Source: Acinetobacter sp. ANC 4648
GTDB lineage: Bacteria > Pseudomonadota > Gammaproteobacteria > Pseudomonadales > Moraxellaceae
Assembly: GCF_002135345.1 (NCBI RefSeq)
Contig: NZ_NEGI01000001.1
Span: forward strand, 558,001-622,000
Reading direction: 5' to 3'
Length of the DNA: 64,000 nucleotides
Part shown: positions 8,606 to 19,881 of the stretch, piece by piece
Layout: each line of letters starts with the position of its first letter
Numbering within the stretch: position 1 is the stretch's first letter
Notes under the pieces: generated by a model
The model's input: only the letters and a program-made list of their open reading frames with translations
Told to the model about the DNA's origin: nothing
Databases searched by the model: none
Translations under genes and position numbers: made by a program

Positions 8606-9148
8606 ATGACCTCGGTTTACAACATTCCCGTCAAAACCATTACCAACGATGACGTTACACTAAATACATATCAAGGCAAGGTTTTACTTATTGTCAATGT
8701 CGCCTCAAAATGTGGTTTAACTCCTCAATACGAAGGCTTAGAAAAACTGTATCAAGCAAAAAAACAAGATGGCTTAGAAATTTTAGCTTTTCCCGCTAAT
8801 AACTTTTTAGCACAAGAACCTGGCAGCAATGATGAAATCCAGCAGTTCTGTTCTTTAACCTATGATGTACATTTTCCACTTTTTGCCAAAATTTCAGTTG
8901 CTGGTGAAGATAAACATCCACTTTATCAGACCTTAATTAATGCGATTCCAGAACGTATTGGTGAAGGCCCATGGTGGAAAGATTTAGTCGATTATGGCTT
9001 AACACCCAATCCTAAACCTGAAGTATTATGGAATTTTGAAAAGTTTTTAATTAATAAAAATGGTGAAGTTGTCGCACGCTTTGCCCCAGACATAACCGCC
9101 GATGATCCACGAATTGTCGATGCAATTAATGCAGAACTTGCAAAATAA
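8606..9148 (+). CDS. Glutathione peroxidase family protein, BtuE-like
   Basis: Reduces hydroperoxides, most likely using thioredoxin as in bacterial BtuE-type enzymes. The 180 aa carry catalytic Cys36 in NVASKCGLTP, Gln70 in AQEPG, and Trp142-Asn143 in WNFEKFL, so the catalytic tetrad is intact. Cys82 in QQFCSLTYDV sits at the resolving-Cys position of thioredoxin-dependent members. The usual FPCNQF is FPANNF here, so the middle Cys is Ala64. The start at 8606 has AAGGA (8594-8598) 7 nt upstream, although the frame is open from 8504. The gene is flanked by two paralogous lipoprotein genes. Confidence 0.93.
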   Translation: MTSVYNIPVKTITNDDVTLNTYQGKVLLIVNVASKCGLTPQYEGLEKLYQAKKQDGLEILAFPANNFLAQEPGSNDEIQQFCSLTYDVHFPLFAKISVAGEDKHPLYQTLINAIPERIGEGPWWKDLVDYGLTPNPKPEVLWNFEKFLINKNGEVVARFAPDITADDPRIVDAINAELAK

Positions 9149-9156
9149 ATAATAGC

Positions 9157-9189
9157 TTTAAAAAGAGTGTTTAGAACACTCTTTTTAAA
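9157..9189 (+). terminator. Terminator of the peroxidase gene
   Basis: A perfect 15-bp stem, TTTAAAAAGAGTGTT (9157-9171) with AACACTCTTTTTAAA (9175-9189), and a 3-nt loop. The T-run is inside the descending arm, and the symmetric A/T ends allow activity in both directions. Confidence 0.85.
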
Positions 9190-9300
9190 CTTTAGACCAC
9201 CAGCTTTAGTATTGTTCTGTTATTACTTTGCAACAATTCGATCTTTCTTCACATTTCACATCTATATTAGATGTCATAAACTCTATTTTAAACCTTAAAG

Positions 9301-9870
9301 ATGATGAAAAAGCTTTTCCAAAATGCCGTACTGCCCTTTGTAATTTTTACTTCAGGTATTTTACTGATCGGTTGTGATCAATCTCCACAATCTAGCGGTG
9401 ATCAAAGTGAGCAAGCTGAAGTTGAAGCCGTTAATCCATCTGATTCAACTATCGAAAAGCAGACTAGCTCAACTCCAACCGAGTTAAAAAGCGGCAATAT
9501 GTTTTACATTGCGCGTGATGTTGCCAGCGTTCAACTTAAAACAGGTGACTATGTTGCAAAGCTACAACAGCTTCAATCCGATTTACAACAAGCCATCGAC
9601 ACGAAAAACCAACAGCACTTACAACAGACTGCTCAAGATTTAAGACAACAATTACGTGGATTTAATACAGCTTTAATTTCTTTAGAGCTTAAAAGTCAGG
9701 AAATTGATGCAATTCGCCAACAAGTTATTCAAGCGAATCAGCAAATGTTGAAATCCTCATTTTTAAATGGCGACCTAGATTTAAGCCAAGTTGACTTTAA
9801 AAAAATTGAAAAACAAATGAATAATATTCAAATGGATATGCTGAAACTGGCCAGTATGCTGATTCCCTAA
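9301..9870 (+). CDS. Lipoprotein, paralog of the gene at 7929
   Basis: A predicted lipoprotein of 189 aa with signal segment LPFVIFTSGILLIGC (lipobox LIGC) followed by DQ. It has an acidic, Ser/Thr-rich linker, then a Gln-rich helical region (LQQLQSDLQQAIDTKNQQHLQQ) likely to form a coiled coil. The block GFNTALISLELKSQEIDAIR and the layout (lipobox, linker, paired helices, C-terminal amphipathic helix) match the lipoprotein upstream of the peroxidase, so the two probably arose by duplication. The start may be ATG 9301 or ATG 9304. No known domain is recognised. Confidence 0.78.
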   Translation: MMKKLFQNAVLPFVIFTSGILLIGCDQSPQSSGDQSEQAEVEAVNPSDSTIEKQTSSTPTELKSGNMFYIARDVASVQLKTGDYVAKLQQLQSDLQQAIDTKNQQHLQQTAQDLRQQLRGFNTALISLELKSQEIDAIRQQVIQANQQMLKSSFLNGDLDLSQVDFKKIEKQMNNIQMDMLKLASMLIP

Positions 9871-9953
9871 GGTAGCTCATCAGCAAATTCTGAGCAAAGC
9901 TAATACAGACAATTTCTGATTATGCCCAATTCATTTTAATGCTCAGTTATAAA

Positions 9954-9980
9954 GCAGATGTGGGTTATAACCACATCTGC
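9954..9980. repeat. 10-bp perfect inverted repeat
   Basis: GCAGATGTGG (9954-9963) and CCACATCTGC (9971-9980) with the 7-nt spacer GTTATAA. There is no T-run on the plus strand. It lies in the 225-bp gap between the lipoprotein gene and the kinase gene and may be a weak terminator or a protein-binding site. Confidence 0.5.
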
Positions 9981-10095
9981 CTATAACACTTACAGTCATC
10001 TATTTCTCAGATTTAAGCATTAAGCATATAGTCACAAAATCTTGACTCTGTTTTACTGTATAAAGAACTAACTAAAATTGAGTATATAAGCGGCT

Positions 10096-10539
10096 ATGCA
10101 ACTAATTATTTTTACAGGTGCTCAAGCATCGGGGAAATCAACTTTTTATCAACACTATTTTTATCACTCTCATCTGCGAATCAATTTAGATATGTTGAAA
10201 ACTCGCCATCGTGAAAATACCATATTTGAAGCAGGCTTAGTCTCTAAAACCAAAATGGTGATTGGTAATACAAACCCTACTGCTGAAAATCGTGCGCGTT
10301 ATATTCAGCGGGCTAAAGATGCTGGCTTTGAAGTGATTTCTTATTATTTTGAAACTGACTTAAAAGGTACGTTACTGAGAAATAATCAACGCACGGGCAA
10401 GGCCAACATTCCTGAAATAGGTGTTCGAGCAACCTATAAGAAGTTAGAACAACCAAGGTTAACTGAAGGCTTTGATCAGACTTTTCAGGTTAGTATTATA
10501 GGCAATGATAAATTTTCCATTCATCCCATATCTATATAA
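10096..10539 (+). CDS. Small P-loop kinase-like ATPase
   Basis: A 147-aa soluble protein with a Walker A motif at the very N-terminus (IIFTGAQASGKST, residues 4-16), a DMLK acidic residue about 20 residues later, GNTNPTAENRARYI, and a late RNNQRTGKANIPE lid-like basic segment. This is the layout of polynucleotide-kinase or zeta-toxin-like predicted kinases. The substrate cannot be assigned. No partner antitoxin is visible: the next gene is convergent, with only a 4-nt gap. An ATP-binding role is well supported, a kinase role is inferred. Confidence 0.8.
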   Translation: MQLIIFTGAQASGKSTFYQHYFYHSHLRINLDMLKTRHRENTIFEAGLVSKTKMVIGNTNPTAENRARYIQRAKDAGFEVISYYFETDLKGTLLRNNQRTGKANIPEIGVRATYKKLEQPRLTEGFDQTFQVSIIGNDKFSIHPISI

Positions 10540-10543
10540 ATGA

Positions 10544-10903
10544 TTATGCATTTTGATTGATTCGCCAAGTACGGTATGTCATTTGCATCTCTGCTTTGAT
10601 CTGTGCTGATGCAACTCGACTTTCCATCATTGAGAAATCACCTTTATACGCCGCATCAATAATCCGTTGAGCTAAATCATTGACACTTTCACGACCCATG
10701 TTTTGATAGTCTAAGATCTCTTGTGCTGATAAAACCAAGTCCCAACAAGAAACCACCGAGCTCATATCTACAGCAATACCTAAATAATATTGGTCGTTGT
10801 TTTGATACAATTCCCAAAAATGGAATTCTTGTTCGATAAGCTGCATTGTCACTCTATTGCTATGAAAAATTAATTGAATCAGACTAAGCGAAAAAGTAGT
10901 CAT
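10544..10903 (-). CDS. Uncharacterised 119-aa protein
   Basis: No family is recognised. The protein is soluble and rich in aromatic residues at the start (EFHFWELYQNNDQYYLGIAVDMSSV), then helical (SAQEILDYQNMGRESVNDLAQRIIDAA). The ATG at 10846 (MQLIEQEFHFWEL, 100 aa) is an alternative start with a GAGTGA-like ribosome site just upstream, while 10903 lacks one. It is convergent with the kinase gene, with stops 4 nt apart. It reads like a real gene because of its normal amino-acid usage and lack of an overlapping stronger frame. Confidence 0.6.
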   Translation of the reverse strand: MTTFSLSLIQLIFHSNRVTMQLIEQEFHFWELYQNNDQYYLGIAVDMSSVVSCWDLVLSAQEILDYQNMGRESVNDLAQRIIDAAYKGDFSMMESRVASAQIKAEMQMTYRTWRINQNA

Positions 10904-11013
10904 TTGAATATATAACTTTAGCCGTAGTTTAAATAATCAAAAACTAGCATATTCAACAATTTATTAATGAGTGATTACTTATTATTCCTTTCAATCCATT
11001 TTAAAAAAATAAT

Positions 11014-11041
11014 AAAAAAAGCCACCTTTCGGTGGCTTTTT
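11014..11041 (-). terminator. Terminator of the atp operon
   Basis: GCCACC (11021-11026) TTTC GGTGGC (11031-11036), flanked by seven A and five T, so the stem extends to about 11 bp. It lies directly after the atpC stop codon on the minus strand, a canonical rho-independent terminator that can also work on the plus strand. Confidence 0.93.
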
Positions 11042-11058
11042 CAATCTCGAACTGCGTC

Positions 11059-11478
11059 TTATTGAGCGCGGTTTTTGATTTTTCGGATCGTGTCCAACTG
11101 AGCAGCAGTTTCTGCAAGAGCAGCCAAAGCAGCAGCAGAGTCCAAATCGCTCTTTTGATTTGCAAGCAACGTTTCAGCGTTTTTACGCGCTTCCAAAATT
11201 GCAGCTTCATCTAAGTTTTCAGCACGGACTGCAGTATCTGCAAGAACCGTGATGACATGCGGTTGAACTTCTAGAACACCACCAGATACATAGATTAACT
11301 CTTCTGTACCGTTTTCCAACAGAACACGAATTGCGCCCGGTTGAAGCAAAGTTACAAGCGGAGCATGACCAGGCATAATACCTAACTCACCGCCTGCACC
11401 TTTTGCAATTAGCATCGTTACAGTGCCCGAGTACAAAGACTCTTTTACACTTACAACATCACATTGCATAGTCGCCAT
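11059..11478 (-). CDS. atpC: ATP synthase F1 subunit epsilon
   Basis: Central-stalk subunit that couples rotation to catalysis and can inhibit ATP hydrolysis. The 139 aa show the N-terminal beta-sandwich (MQCDVVSVKESLYSG..., GELGIMPGHAPLVTLLQPGAIRV) and a C-terminal Ala-rich helical hairpin (ADTAVRAENLDEAAILEARKNAE). Length is normal. It is the last gene of the atp operon, 27 nt after atpD and just before the terminator hairpin. Confidence 0.97.
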   Translation of the reverse strand: MATMQCDVVSVKESLYSGTVTMLIAKGAGGELGIMPGHAPLVTLLQPGAIRVLLENGTEELIYVSGGVLEVQPHVITVLADTAVRAENLDEAAILEARKNAETLLANQKSDLDSAAALAALAETAAQLDTIRKIKNRAQ

Positions 11479-11505
11479 GAGAATCTCCTAAATTAGAGTC
11501 GCTAA

Positions 11506-12915
<1,410 letters not shown>

Positions 12916-12926
12916 TCAAAATAATG

Positions 12927-13796
12927 TTAAACGGCAGCGGCACCACCAACGATCTCAGAAATTTCCTGAGTAATCGCGGCTTGACGCAGCTTGTTATAAA
13001 TAAGTTGTAGGCTCTTAATGATATCACCCGCATTATCTGTCGCTGCTTTCATAGCGACCATACGTGCAGATTGCTCACATGCGATATTTTCAATCACACC
13101 TTGATACACCACAGACTCAATATAGCGAACCAACAAACCATTTAAAAGCTGTTCAGCTTCTGGTTCATAAAGGTAATCCCAACCGTAAGAACGGTTCAGA
13201 CTCTCGCCTTCTTCAGCCGCAGCTAAAGGCACGAGTTGCTCAATTTTTTGATTTTGAGTCATGGCATTCACAAAGCCGTTTGATACGAGATAAATACGAT
13301 CTAACTCGCCTTTATCAAACGCATCCAACATTATTTGCACTGAACCAGATAACTGTTCCAAACTTGGTGCATCGCCGACATTCGTCGTTGCGCCAAGTAC
13401 ATTACCGCCGTAGTTTTTAAAAAACGAAACCGCTTTTTGACCAATTAAAGCAAATTGAACTTCAATTGACTGCTCTTGTTGTTGCTGTACGTGCTTAACA
13501 ACTTTCTTGAACAAGTTAATGTTCAAGCCACCTGCCAAACCACGATCTGAAGAAACAATGATATAGCCAACGCGTTTTACAGGGCGTTCAACCATATAAC
13601 GGTGTTTGTATTCAGGATTCGCTTGTACCAAATGAGCAATTACACGGTGCATATTTTCGGCATACGGACGGCCTTGAGCCATGCGCTCTTGCGCACGACG
13701 CATTTTAGAAGCAGCCACCATTTGCATCGCGCGAGTAATCTTTTGCGTGCTCTTGATACTGGCTACTTTGGCGCGAATTTCTTTTAAATTTGCCAT
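12927..13796 (-). CDS. atpG: ATP synthase F1 subunit gamma
   Basis: The rotating shaft of F1. The N-terminal helix [31 protein letters not shown] and the C-terminal helix [20 protein letters not shown] segment (here [37 protein letters not shown]) form the coiled coil of the family. [11 protein letters not shown] is the conserved internal motif. 289 aa, normal. A plus-strand open frame inside it is a shadow. Confidence 0.98.
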   Translation of the reverse strand: MANLKEIRAKVASIKSTQKITRAMQMVAASKMRRAQERMAQGRPYAENMHRVIAHLVQANPEYKHRYMVERPVKRVGYIIVSSDRGLAGGLNINLFKKVVKHVQQQQEQSIEVQFALIGQKAVSFFKNYGGNVLGATTNVGDAPSLEQLSGSVQIMLDAFDKGELDRIYLVSNGFVNAMTQNQKIEQLVPLAAAEEGESLNRSYGWDYLYEPEAEQLLNGLLVRYIESVVYQGVIENIACEQSARMVAMKAATDNAGDIIKSLQLIYNKLRQAAITQEISEIVGGAAAV

Positions 13797-13872
13797 ACGC
13801 TTAACCTAGTATTCGAAGGCTCTTTCAAGCCTCCGAAGGTTGATCCGTGAACCAAACTTAACCAAGTTGAAC

Positions 13873-15417
13873 TTAGTAAGTTTGAGTCGCTTTAAAGCTC
13901 TCAATACCGGCTTTGAATGATGCTTCGATTTCTTTATCCCAAGCACCAGACTCGTCAATTTTTTGCATCAACGCAGCATGTTCTGAACGGAAGTAAGAAA
14001 CAAGCGCAGCATCAAAGTCTACAATTTTCTTCACTTCAACGTCAGTCATATAACCTTCGTTAGATGCATAAATTGAAACAGCTTGGTCAGCGATTGAATA
14101 TGGAGCATATTGTTTTTGCTTCATTAATTCGGTAACGCGTTGACCGTGTTCAAGTTGCTTACGTGTTGCTTCATCAAGGTCAGAGGCAAACTGAGCGAAC
14201 GCTGCTAATTCACGATATTGCGCCAAAGCGGTACGGATACCACCAGACAATTTTTTGATGATCTTAGTTTGCGCAGAACCACCAACACGAGATACAGAGA
14301 TACCCGCGTTCACAGCAGGACGAATACCTGCGTTGAATAATGATGTTTCAAGGAAGATCTGACCATCTGTAATCGAAATTACGTTCGTTGGTACAAATGC
14401 AGATACGTCACCCGCTTGAGTTTCAATAATCGGTAATGCAGTTAATGAACCTGTTTGGCCTTTAACTTCACCGTTAGTGAATTTCTCAACGTAGTCAGCA
14501 GATACGCGCGAAGCACGTTCAAGAAGACGCGAGTGAAGATAGAATACGTCACCTGGATACGCTTCACGACCTGGTGGACGACGTAATAACAATGAAATTT
14601 GACGGTAAGCAACTGCTTGCTTAGACAAATCATCATAAATAATTAACGCATCTTCACCACGATCACGGAAGTATTCACCCATTGTACAGCCAGAATACGG
14701 AGCCAAATACAACATTGCTGCTGGATCTGATGCACCTGCTGCGACAACAGTGGTATACGCCATAGCACCAGTTTCTTCTAGCTTGCGTACAACGTTAGCG
14801 ATAGTCGATTGTTTTTGACCAATAGCTACGTATACACATTTAATGCCAGAATTTTTCTGAGCGATGATCGCATCGATCGCCATTGCTGTTTTACCAGTCT
14901 GACGGTCACCAATGATCAACTCACGCTGACCACGGCCTACAGGGATCATTGTATCAACTGATTTATAACCAGTTTGTACAGGTTCATCCACTGATTGACG
15001 CCAAATTACACCTGGTGCTACTTTTTCAACAGCATCAGTTAATTTTGCATCAATTGGGCCTTTACCATCAATTGGGTTACCTAAAGCATCTACCACACGG
15101 CCTAAAAGTTCTGGACCAACCGGAACTTCTAATACACGACCTGTGCAACGCGCTTTTTGGCCTTCTTGAAGGCTTAAGTAGTTACCTAAAACAACGACGC
15201 CCACTGAATCCTGTTCTAGGTTCAGTGCCATACCAAATAAGCCGCCGTCGAATTCGATCATTTCACCGTACATTGCATCAGCAAGGCCGTGAATACGCAC
15301 AATACCGTCGGAAACCATAACAATGGTCCCTTCGTTCTTAGCGGTCGCGCTGGTGTCCAGATCGCCGATACGCTGTTTAATGAGCGCACTGATCTCGGAT
15401 GGATTCAGTTGTTGCAT
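13873..15417 (-). CDS. atpA: ATP synthase F1 subunit alpha
   Basis: Regulatory nucleotide-binding subunit of F1, 514 aa. The N-terminal helix [17 protein letters not shown] binds the delta subunit. The P-loop GDRQTGKT is at about 170-177, and the Arg-finger region [21 protein letters not shown] is present. The frame is open to 15432, but the ATG at 15417 has GAGG at 15427-15430, 9 nt upstream, and matches the family N-terminus. The 76 nt before atpG are the largest gap within the F1 half of the operon. Confidence 0.98.
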   Translation of the reverse strand: MQQLNPSEISALIKQRIGDLDTSATAKNEGTIVMVSDGIVRIHGLADAMYGEMIEFDGGLFGMALNLEQDSVGVVVLGNYLSLQEGQKARCTGRVLEVPVGPELLGRVVDALGNPIDGKGPIDAKLTDAVEKVAPGVIWRQSVDEPVQTGYKSVDTMIPVGRGQRELIIGDRQTGKTAMAIDAIIAQKNSGIKCVYVAIGQKQSTIANVVRKLEETGAMAYTTVVAAGASDPAAMLYLAPYSGCTMGEYFRDRGEDALIIYDDLSKQAVAYRQISLLLRRPPGREAYPGDVFYLHSRLLERASRVSADYVEKFTNGEVKGQTGSLTALPIIETQAGDVSAFVPTNVISITDGQIFLETSLFNAGIRPAVNAGISVSRVGGSAQTKIIKKLSGGIRTALAQYRELAAFAQFASDLDEATRKQLEHGQRVTELMKQKQYAPYSIADQAVSIYASNEGYMTDVEVKKIVDFDAALVSYFRSEHAALMQKIDESGAWDKEIEASFKAGIESFKATQTY

Positions 15418-15462
15418 TGCGCTATACCTCAATCTTTAATTAGTTCAGTCTTCTTTACGCAG

Positions 15463-15999
15463 TTATGCAAGAAGACGAGTCCGCATTTTTTCAAGCTTGT
15501 TAAGCGCAGAGTCATCTATCACTTGGTCGCCTGCACGAATAACTACACCAGCGATTAACGCTGGATTCACTTCTACAGATACTTTTACAGCACTGTTCAA
15601 ACGTTTTTCCAACGCATGAGCCAATTTCTGTTCTTGAACTGAATCAAGTGGAAATGCAGATTCAATAACAACATCTACAGTGTTGTTATTTTGTGATTTG
15701 AGCTGTTCGTATTCTGTTTCAATTTCAGGTAGCAAAGCCAAACGGCCATTTTCTGCAAGCAATGTCAAAAAGTTTGACACTGAAACAGAAGATTGCTCAC
15801 CTAATACTTTCACAAAAAGACTTACCTGCTCAGCAGGAGTAAGCTCAGGGCGATTTAAATAAGCGAAAAATGCTTCGTCTTGCACCGCAGCACTGAGCAT
15901 TTGTAATACATTTGACCAATCGTCAGTTGCATTCTGCTCAGATGCATAAGCAAATGCTGCTTTAGCGTACGGGCGTGCCAACGTCAAGAGTTCAGCCAT
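15463..15999 (-). CDS. atpH: ATP synthase subunit delta
   Basis: Links F1 to the peripheral stalk. The 178 aa begin [19 protein letters not shown] and end with the conserved hydrophobic block [33 protein letters not shown]. It starts 12 nt after atpF and precedes atpA, the standard order. Confidence 0.97.
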   Translation of the reverse strand: MAELLTLARPYAKAAFAYASEQNATDDWSNVLQMLSAAVQDEAFFAYLNRPELTPAEQVSLFVKVLGEQSSVSVSNFLTLLAENGRLALLPEIETEYEQLKSQNNNTVDVVIESAFPLDSVQEQKLAHALEKRLNSAVKVSVEVNPALIAGVVIRAGDQVIDDSALNKLEKMRTRLLA

Positions 16000-16011
16000 G
16001 TTTCGCCTCGC

Positions 16012-16482
16012 TTATAGTTTAGCAGCCAGCTGATTAAGCATGGCATTGTGAGCTTCTGCATCAACTTGTTGGTTCAGAATTTTCTCTGCACCAGCAACTG
16101 CCAAGGCAGCAACTTGTTGACGTAATTCTTCACGCGCTGTATTGATATCTTGATCAACAGCTTCTTTAGCCTGTTGACGAATACGCTCACCTTCAGCAGA
16201 TGCTTGGGTACGCGCTTCTTCGACCAATTGAGCCGCACGACGGTTCGCTTGTTCGATCAATTGAGCCGCTTGTGCTTTTGCTGCATCAATTTCTTGCTTA
16301 ACTTGTGCTTGCGCATCAGCAAGATCAGCTTTCGCTTTTTCAGCAGCATTTAAGCCGTCAGCAATGCGACGCTGACGCTCACTAATCGCATTGATTAGTG
16401 GTGGCCATACAAATTTCATACAAAATGCGACAAAGATCGCAAATGAAATCGCTTGACCAATCAATGTGAGGTTAATATTCAT
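16012..16482 (-). CDS. atpF: ATP synthase Fo subunit b
   Basis: Peripheral stalk. One N-terminal membrane helix ([23 protein letters not shown]) is followed by a long charged, Ala-rich helix that dimerises. [10 protein letters not shown] is the usual start and 156 aa the usual length. Confidence 0.97.
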   Translation of the reverse strand: MNINLTLIGQAISFAIFVAFCMKFVWPPLINAISERQRRIADGLNAAEKAKADLADAQAQVKQEIDAAKAQAAQLIEQANRRAAQLVEEARTQASAEGERIRQQAKEAVDQDINTAREELRQQVAALAVAGAEKILNQQVDAEAHNAMLNQLAAKL

Positions 16483-16520
16483 TGCTATTCCTCAATAGTT
16501 TAATTTAGGAATTAAGCTGA

Positions 16521-16805
<285 letters not shown>

Positions 16806-16856
16806 TTAAGTTTAAAAAACTGTACCCAACCATCAGCTGATAGTTAGGCAATACCA

Positions 16857-17735
<879 letters not shown>

Positions 17736-17832
17736 TCACACCTGGTCAATGTCAAATACTAAAAGGGTCAACGAATATCGCGTGCTGCATGATATCTCGT
17801 TTTCCTCAAAAAAATTTTCAATTCTGCTGCGC

Positions 17833-18231
17833 TTAAACTTGTTTTTGTTGACGTGACACCCAAAAAGGAGCGACCCACGTCATCGTTTGCACAAGTATAA
17901 AACCACAAAACAATGCTGCCGGAGATAACGGTTGAACATTGCTTAAAATTAAAATGAAACCAACGATCATAATCGCAAATTTGCCCATCAAGCCTCTATA
18001 CATGTTCGAAAGAACGTGTCTGGAAGCTCTCGCGCCTGCTGCTCGGAACGACTGCCAAGAAAAATAACAACTGGCAAGCCAACACACAAATGCACCTAAT
18101 GCTGCACTTAGAGCCGCAGTCGAGTCTTTCAAGACCCACGCTATCAAAGCTGAAACAGGTATCATTATGGCTTGTAATAGGACCAAAGCTTTCGCTAATC
18201 GTCGGTCAATCAAGCGACTAGTTCGGCTCAT
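17833..18231 (-). CDS. atpI: ATP synthase-associated protein AtpI
   Basis: Small membrane protein (132 aa, four hydrophobic segments: LVLLQAIMIPVSALIAWVL, LSAALGAFVCWLAS, FAIMIVGFILILS, AALFCGFILVQT) thought to help assemble the c-ring. It is the first gene of the atp operon, 100 nt before atpB. Sequence conservation in this family is low, so the call relies on position and topology together. Confidence 0.9.
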   Translation of the reverse strand: MSRTSRLIDRRLAKALVLLQAIMIPVSALIAWVLKDSTAALSAALGAFVCWLASCYFSWQSFRAAGARASRHVLSNMYRGLMGKFAIMIVGFILILSNVQPLSPAALFCGFILVQTMTWVAPFWVSRQQKQV

Positions 18232-18294
18232 TTTTATCCACTCACAGCATAAATGCTTGACAAGTTTAGCTGATGATCGTTTTTAATCGCAGGC

Positions 18295-18323
18295 ATTATA
18301 GAGTTACCCCCCTAAACATGCAA
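18295..18323 (-). promoter_or_regulatory. Candidate promoter of the atp operon
   Basis: On the minus strand, TTGCAT (18323-18318) and a consensus -10 TATAAT (18300-18295) are separated by 17 nt. The spacer contains six consecutive G. The start site would be near 18288, giving a leader of about 57 nt before atpI. Confidence 0.55.
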
Positions 18324-18401
18324 TCTTTTCCCGACCTTAGTCAATTTTTTTTCAATAGTTGTGTTGCTTTTGATATGTACAATTGTTGCTTATTTTTTGC
18401 A

Positions 18402-19244
18402 TTATTTTCGTGCACTAAGTACACAAGCTCGAATTTCCTTGGCTAAAGTTTGCCATGCCACGACAAAATCTTGTTGTTGTGCCAAGCTTTCATCCACAGA
18501 TTGAAAGGATAAATTCCCCAATTTTCGATATTGACTTGGATTAGCACTCACTTCGGCCAACAAACACATTTTACTATATGGGCGTGTATCATTGAGATAT
18601 TTAATTTGTGCCACTGTCGGCGCAATATGAGGATCATCGGTTAAAGCCCCTGCAAATTTTAAATTCAACGGGCGTTCTAAGTATTGATACGCATCATGAA
18701 AAGCCCAATACGGCCGAGCCGCACCAATGCCACTATATTGCTGAGATGCTAATTTTAACTCTTTGGCAAAATGATTAGCATTATTCCAATATGCTGCTTT
18801 ATTTTCAGGATGTTGTTGCGAGCGTAAAGCGGCAATAAAAAAACCAATACGTACTGCATTATTTGGGTCTAACCAAACATGCGTATCAATCGTGTCTTTT
18901 AATGCAATACCCCGTGTATTTCTCAAAGGTAAAGGCTGAAGAATCCCTGATTTTAAAATTGAAATGGCTTTGTTATTACCCGCTAACACTTTTTCTAACG
19001 GTGCTTCATGTTCTTTACCCAACCAAATCAGCAAAGAAGCATCTTGAATCATTTTACGATGTGTTGGTGTAAGTTGCACATCATGACCCGTTTGATGTTC
19101 CAATAGCAGTTGTGGCTCTTCTATTCCTTGTGTGATCTTTTTAGCAATCAAATAAATGGGATGAGTTGATACAACCAATGGTGCTTGCGCCCAACTGGTA
19201 CTCACACAAATAACGCTCAAGAAAAACACAATAAAGCGGGACAT
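18402..19244 (-). CDS. znuA: Zinc ABC transporter periplasmic binding protein
   Basis: Captures Zn2+ in the periplasm for ZnuBC. The signal peptide MSRFIVFFLSVICVSTSWAQ is followed by a cluster A-1 domain with metal-ligand His residues in VVSTHPIYLIA, THVWLDPNNA and AFHDAYQYLE. The long His-rich loop of some ZnuA proteins is absent (GHDVQLTP, GKEHEAPL instead). 280 aa. It is divergent from zur-znuCB across an intergenic Zur-box palindrome, so it is probably repressed when zinc is ample. Confidence 0.93.
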   Translation of the reverse strand: MSRFIVFFLSVICVSTSWAQAPLVVSTHPIYLIAKKITQGIEEPQLLLEHQTGHDVQLTPTHRKMIQDASLLIWLGKEHEAPLEKVLAGNNKAISILKSGILQPLPLRNTRGIALKDTIDTHVWLDPNNAVRIGFFIAALRSQQHPENKAAYWNNANHFAKELKLASQQYSGIGAARPYWAFHDAYQYLERPLNLKFAGALTDDPHIAPTVAQIKYLNDTRPYSKMCLLAEVSANPSQYRKLGNLSFQSVDESLAQQQDFVVAWQTLAKEIRACVLSARK

Positions 19245-19271
19245 GAGAACGGCTTACCAAGATCAATTTAA

Positions 19272-19286
19272 TGTTATAGTATAACA
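19272..19286. promoter_or_regulatory. Zur box between znuA and zur-znuCB
   Basis: TGTTATAGTATAACA is a perfect 7+1+7 palindrome in the 139-bp divergent gap. It matches the GTTATAnTATAAC core of gammaproteobacterial Zur operators. It lies 28 nt upstream of the znuA start and 98 nt upstream of zur, placed to control both directions. Confidence 0.88.
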
Positions 19287-19383
19287 CAAGTTAAAAAATA
19301 CCTATGCTATTCGTAAGATGATGAGCCTTCATGTTAATATTTGTGATCGTCTCTAACATTTAAAAGAACTCTTGAGGTCTGCT

Positions 19384-19881
19384 ATGAGCTTATGTTCACA
19401 CGAGCATCATGATACTTTACATGGCGTACATGATCATCCCAACGTCGAAGCTCGTCTTATAGAAGCAGAGAATTTGTGTGCAACCTCAGGTGCACGACTA
19501 ACACCATTGCGTAAAGAGGTGCTGGAACTGATTTTAACTGCATCAGGCCCGATGGGTGCTTATGATCTTTTAGCAAAATTAAAAAGTGCATCTGAACGCC
19601 CTGCTGCACCACCGACAGTGTATCGAACTTTAGATTTCTTATTAGAAAAAGGTTTTATTCATCGCTTAACTTCAATCAATGCCTATATCCCCTGCTGTCA
19701 TCCACGTGAAGGACACCAAGCGGCATTTTTGATTTGCACACAATGTCATACCGTAAAAGAAGCCTCTGCATATGGCCTAATTCAGCAGCTTGACCAACTC
19801 GCAGCGTCTGATCAATTTAATGCACATCATAGTATTATTGAAATATCAGGGATATGTCAGCCATGCTCGAGCAAAGTTTAA
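19384..19881 (+). CDS. zur: Zinc uptake regulator (Fur family)
   Basis: Zinc-responsive repressor of the znu genes. The 165-aa protein has a His-rich N-terminus (CSHEHHDTLHGVHDHP), the Fur-type winged helix (GARLTPLRKEVLELILTA, PPTVYRTLDFLLEKGFIHRL), and a C-terminal pair of CxxC motifs (CTQC, CQPC) for a structural zinc. A TTG-initiated frame begins at 19372, but the ATG at 19384 follows GAGG (19374-19377) by 6 nt and is the better start. Its 3' end overlaps the start of znuC, so zur, znuC and znuB form one operon. Confidence 0.94.
   Translation: MSLCSHEHHDTLHGVHDHPNVEARLIEAENLCATSGARLTPLRKEVLELILTASGPMGAYDLLAKLKSASERPAAPPTVYRTLDFLLEKGFIHRLTSINAYIPCCHPREGHQAAFLICTQCHTVKEASAYGLIQQLDQLAASDQFNAHHSIIEISGICQPCSSKV

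Noticed and set aside
10096..10903. Zeta-type toxin-antitoxin pair
   Set aside because: The two genes are convergent rather than an operon, and the kinase is much shorter than zeta toxins.
13064..13420. 118-aa plus-strand open frame within atpG
   Set aside because: Antisense to a clear ATP synthase gene; no motif.
14949..15320. 123-aa plus-strand open frame within atpA
   Set aside because: Antisense shadow, His/Leu-rich low-complexity translation.
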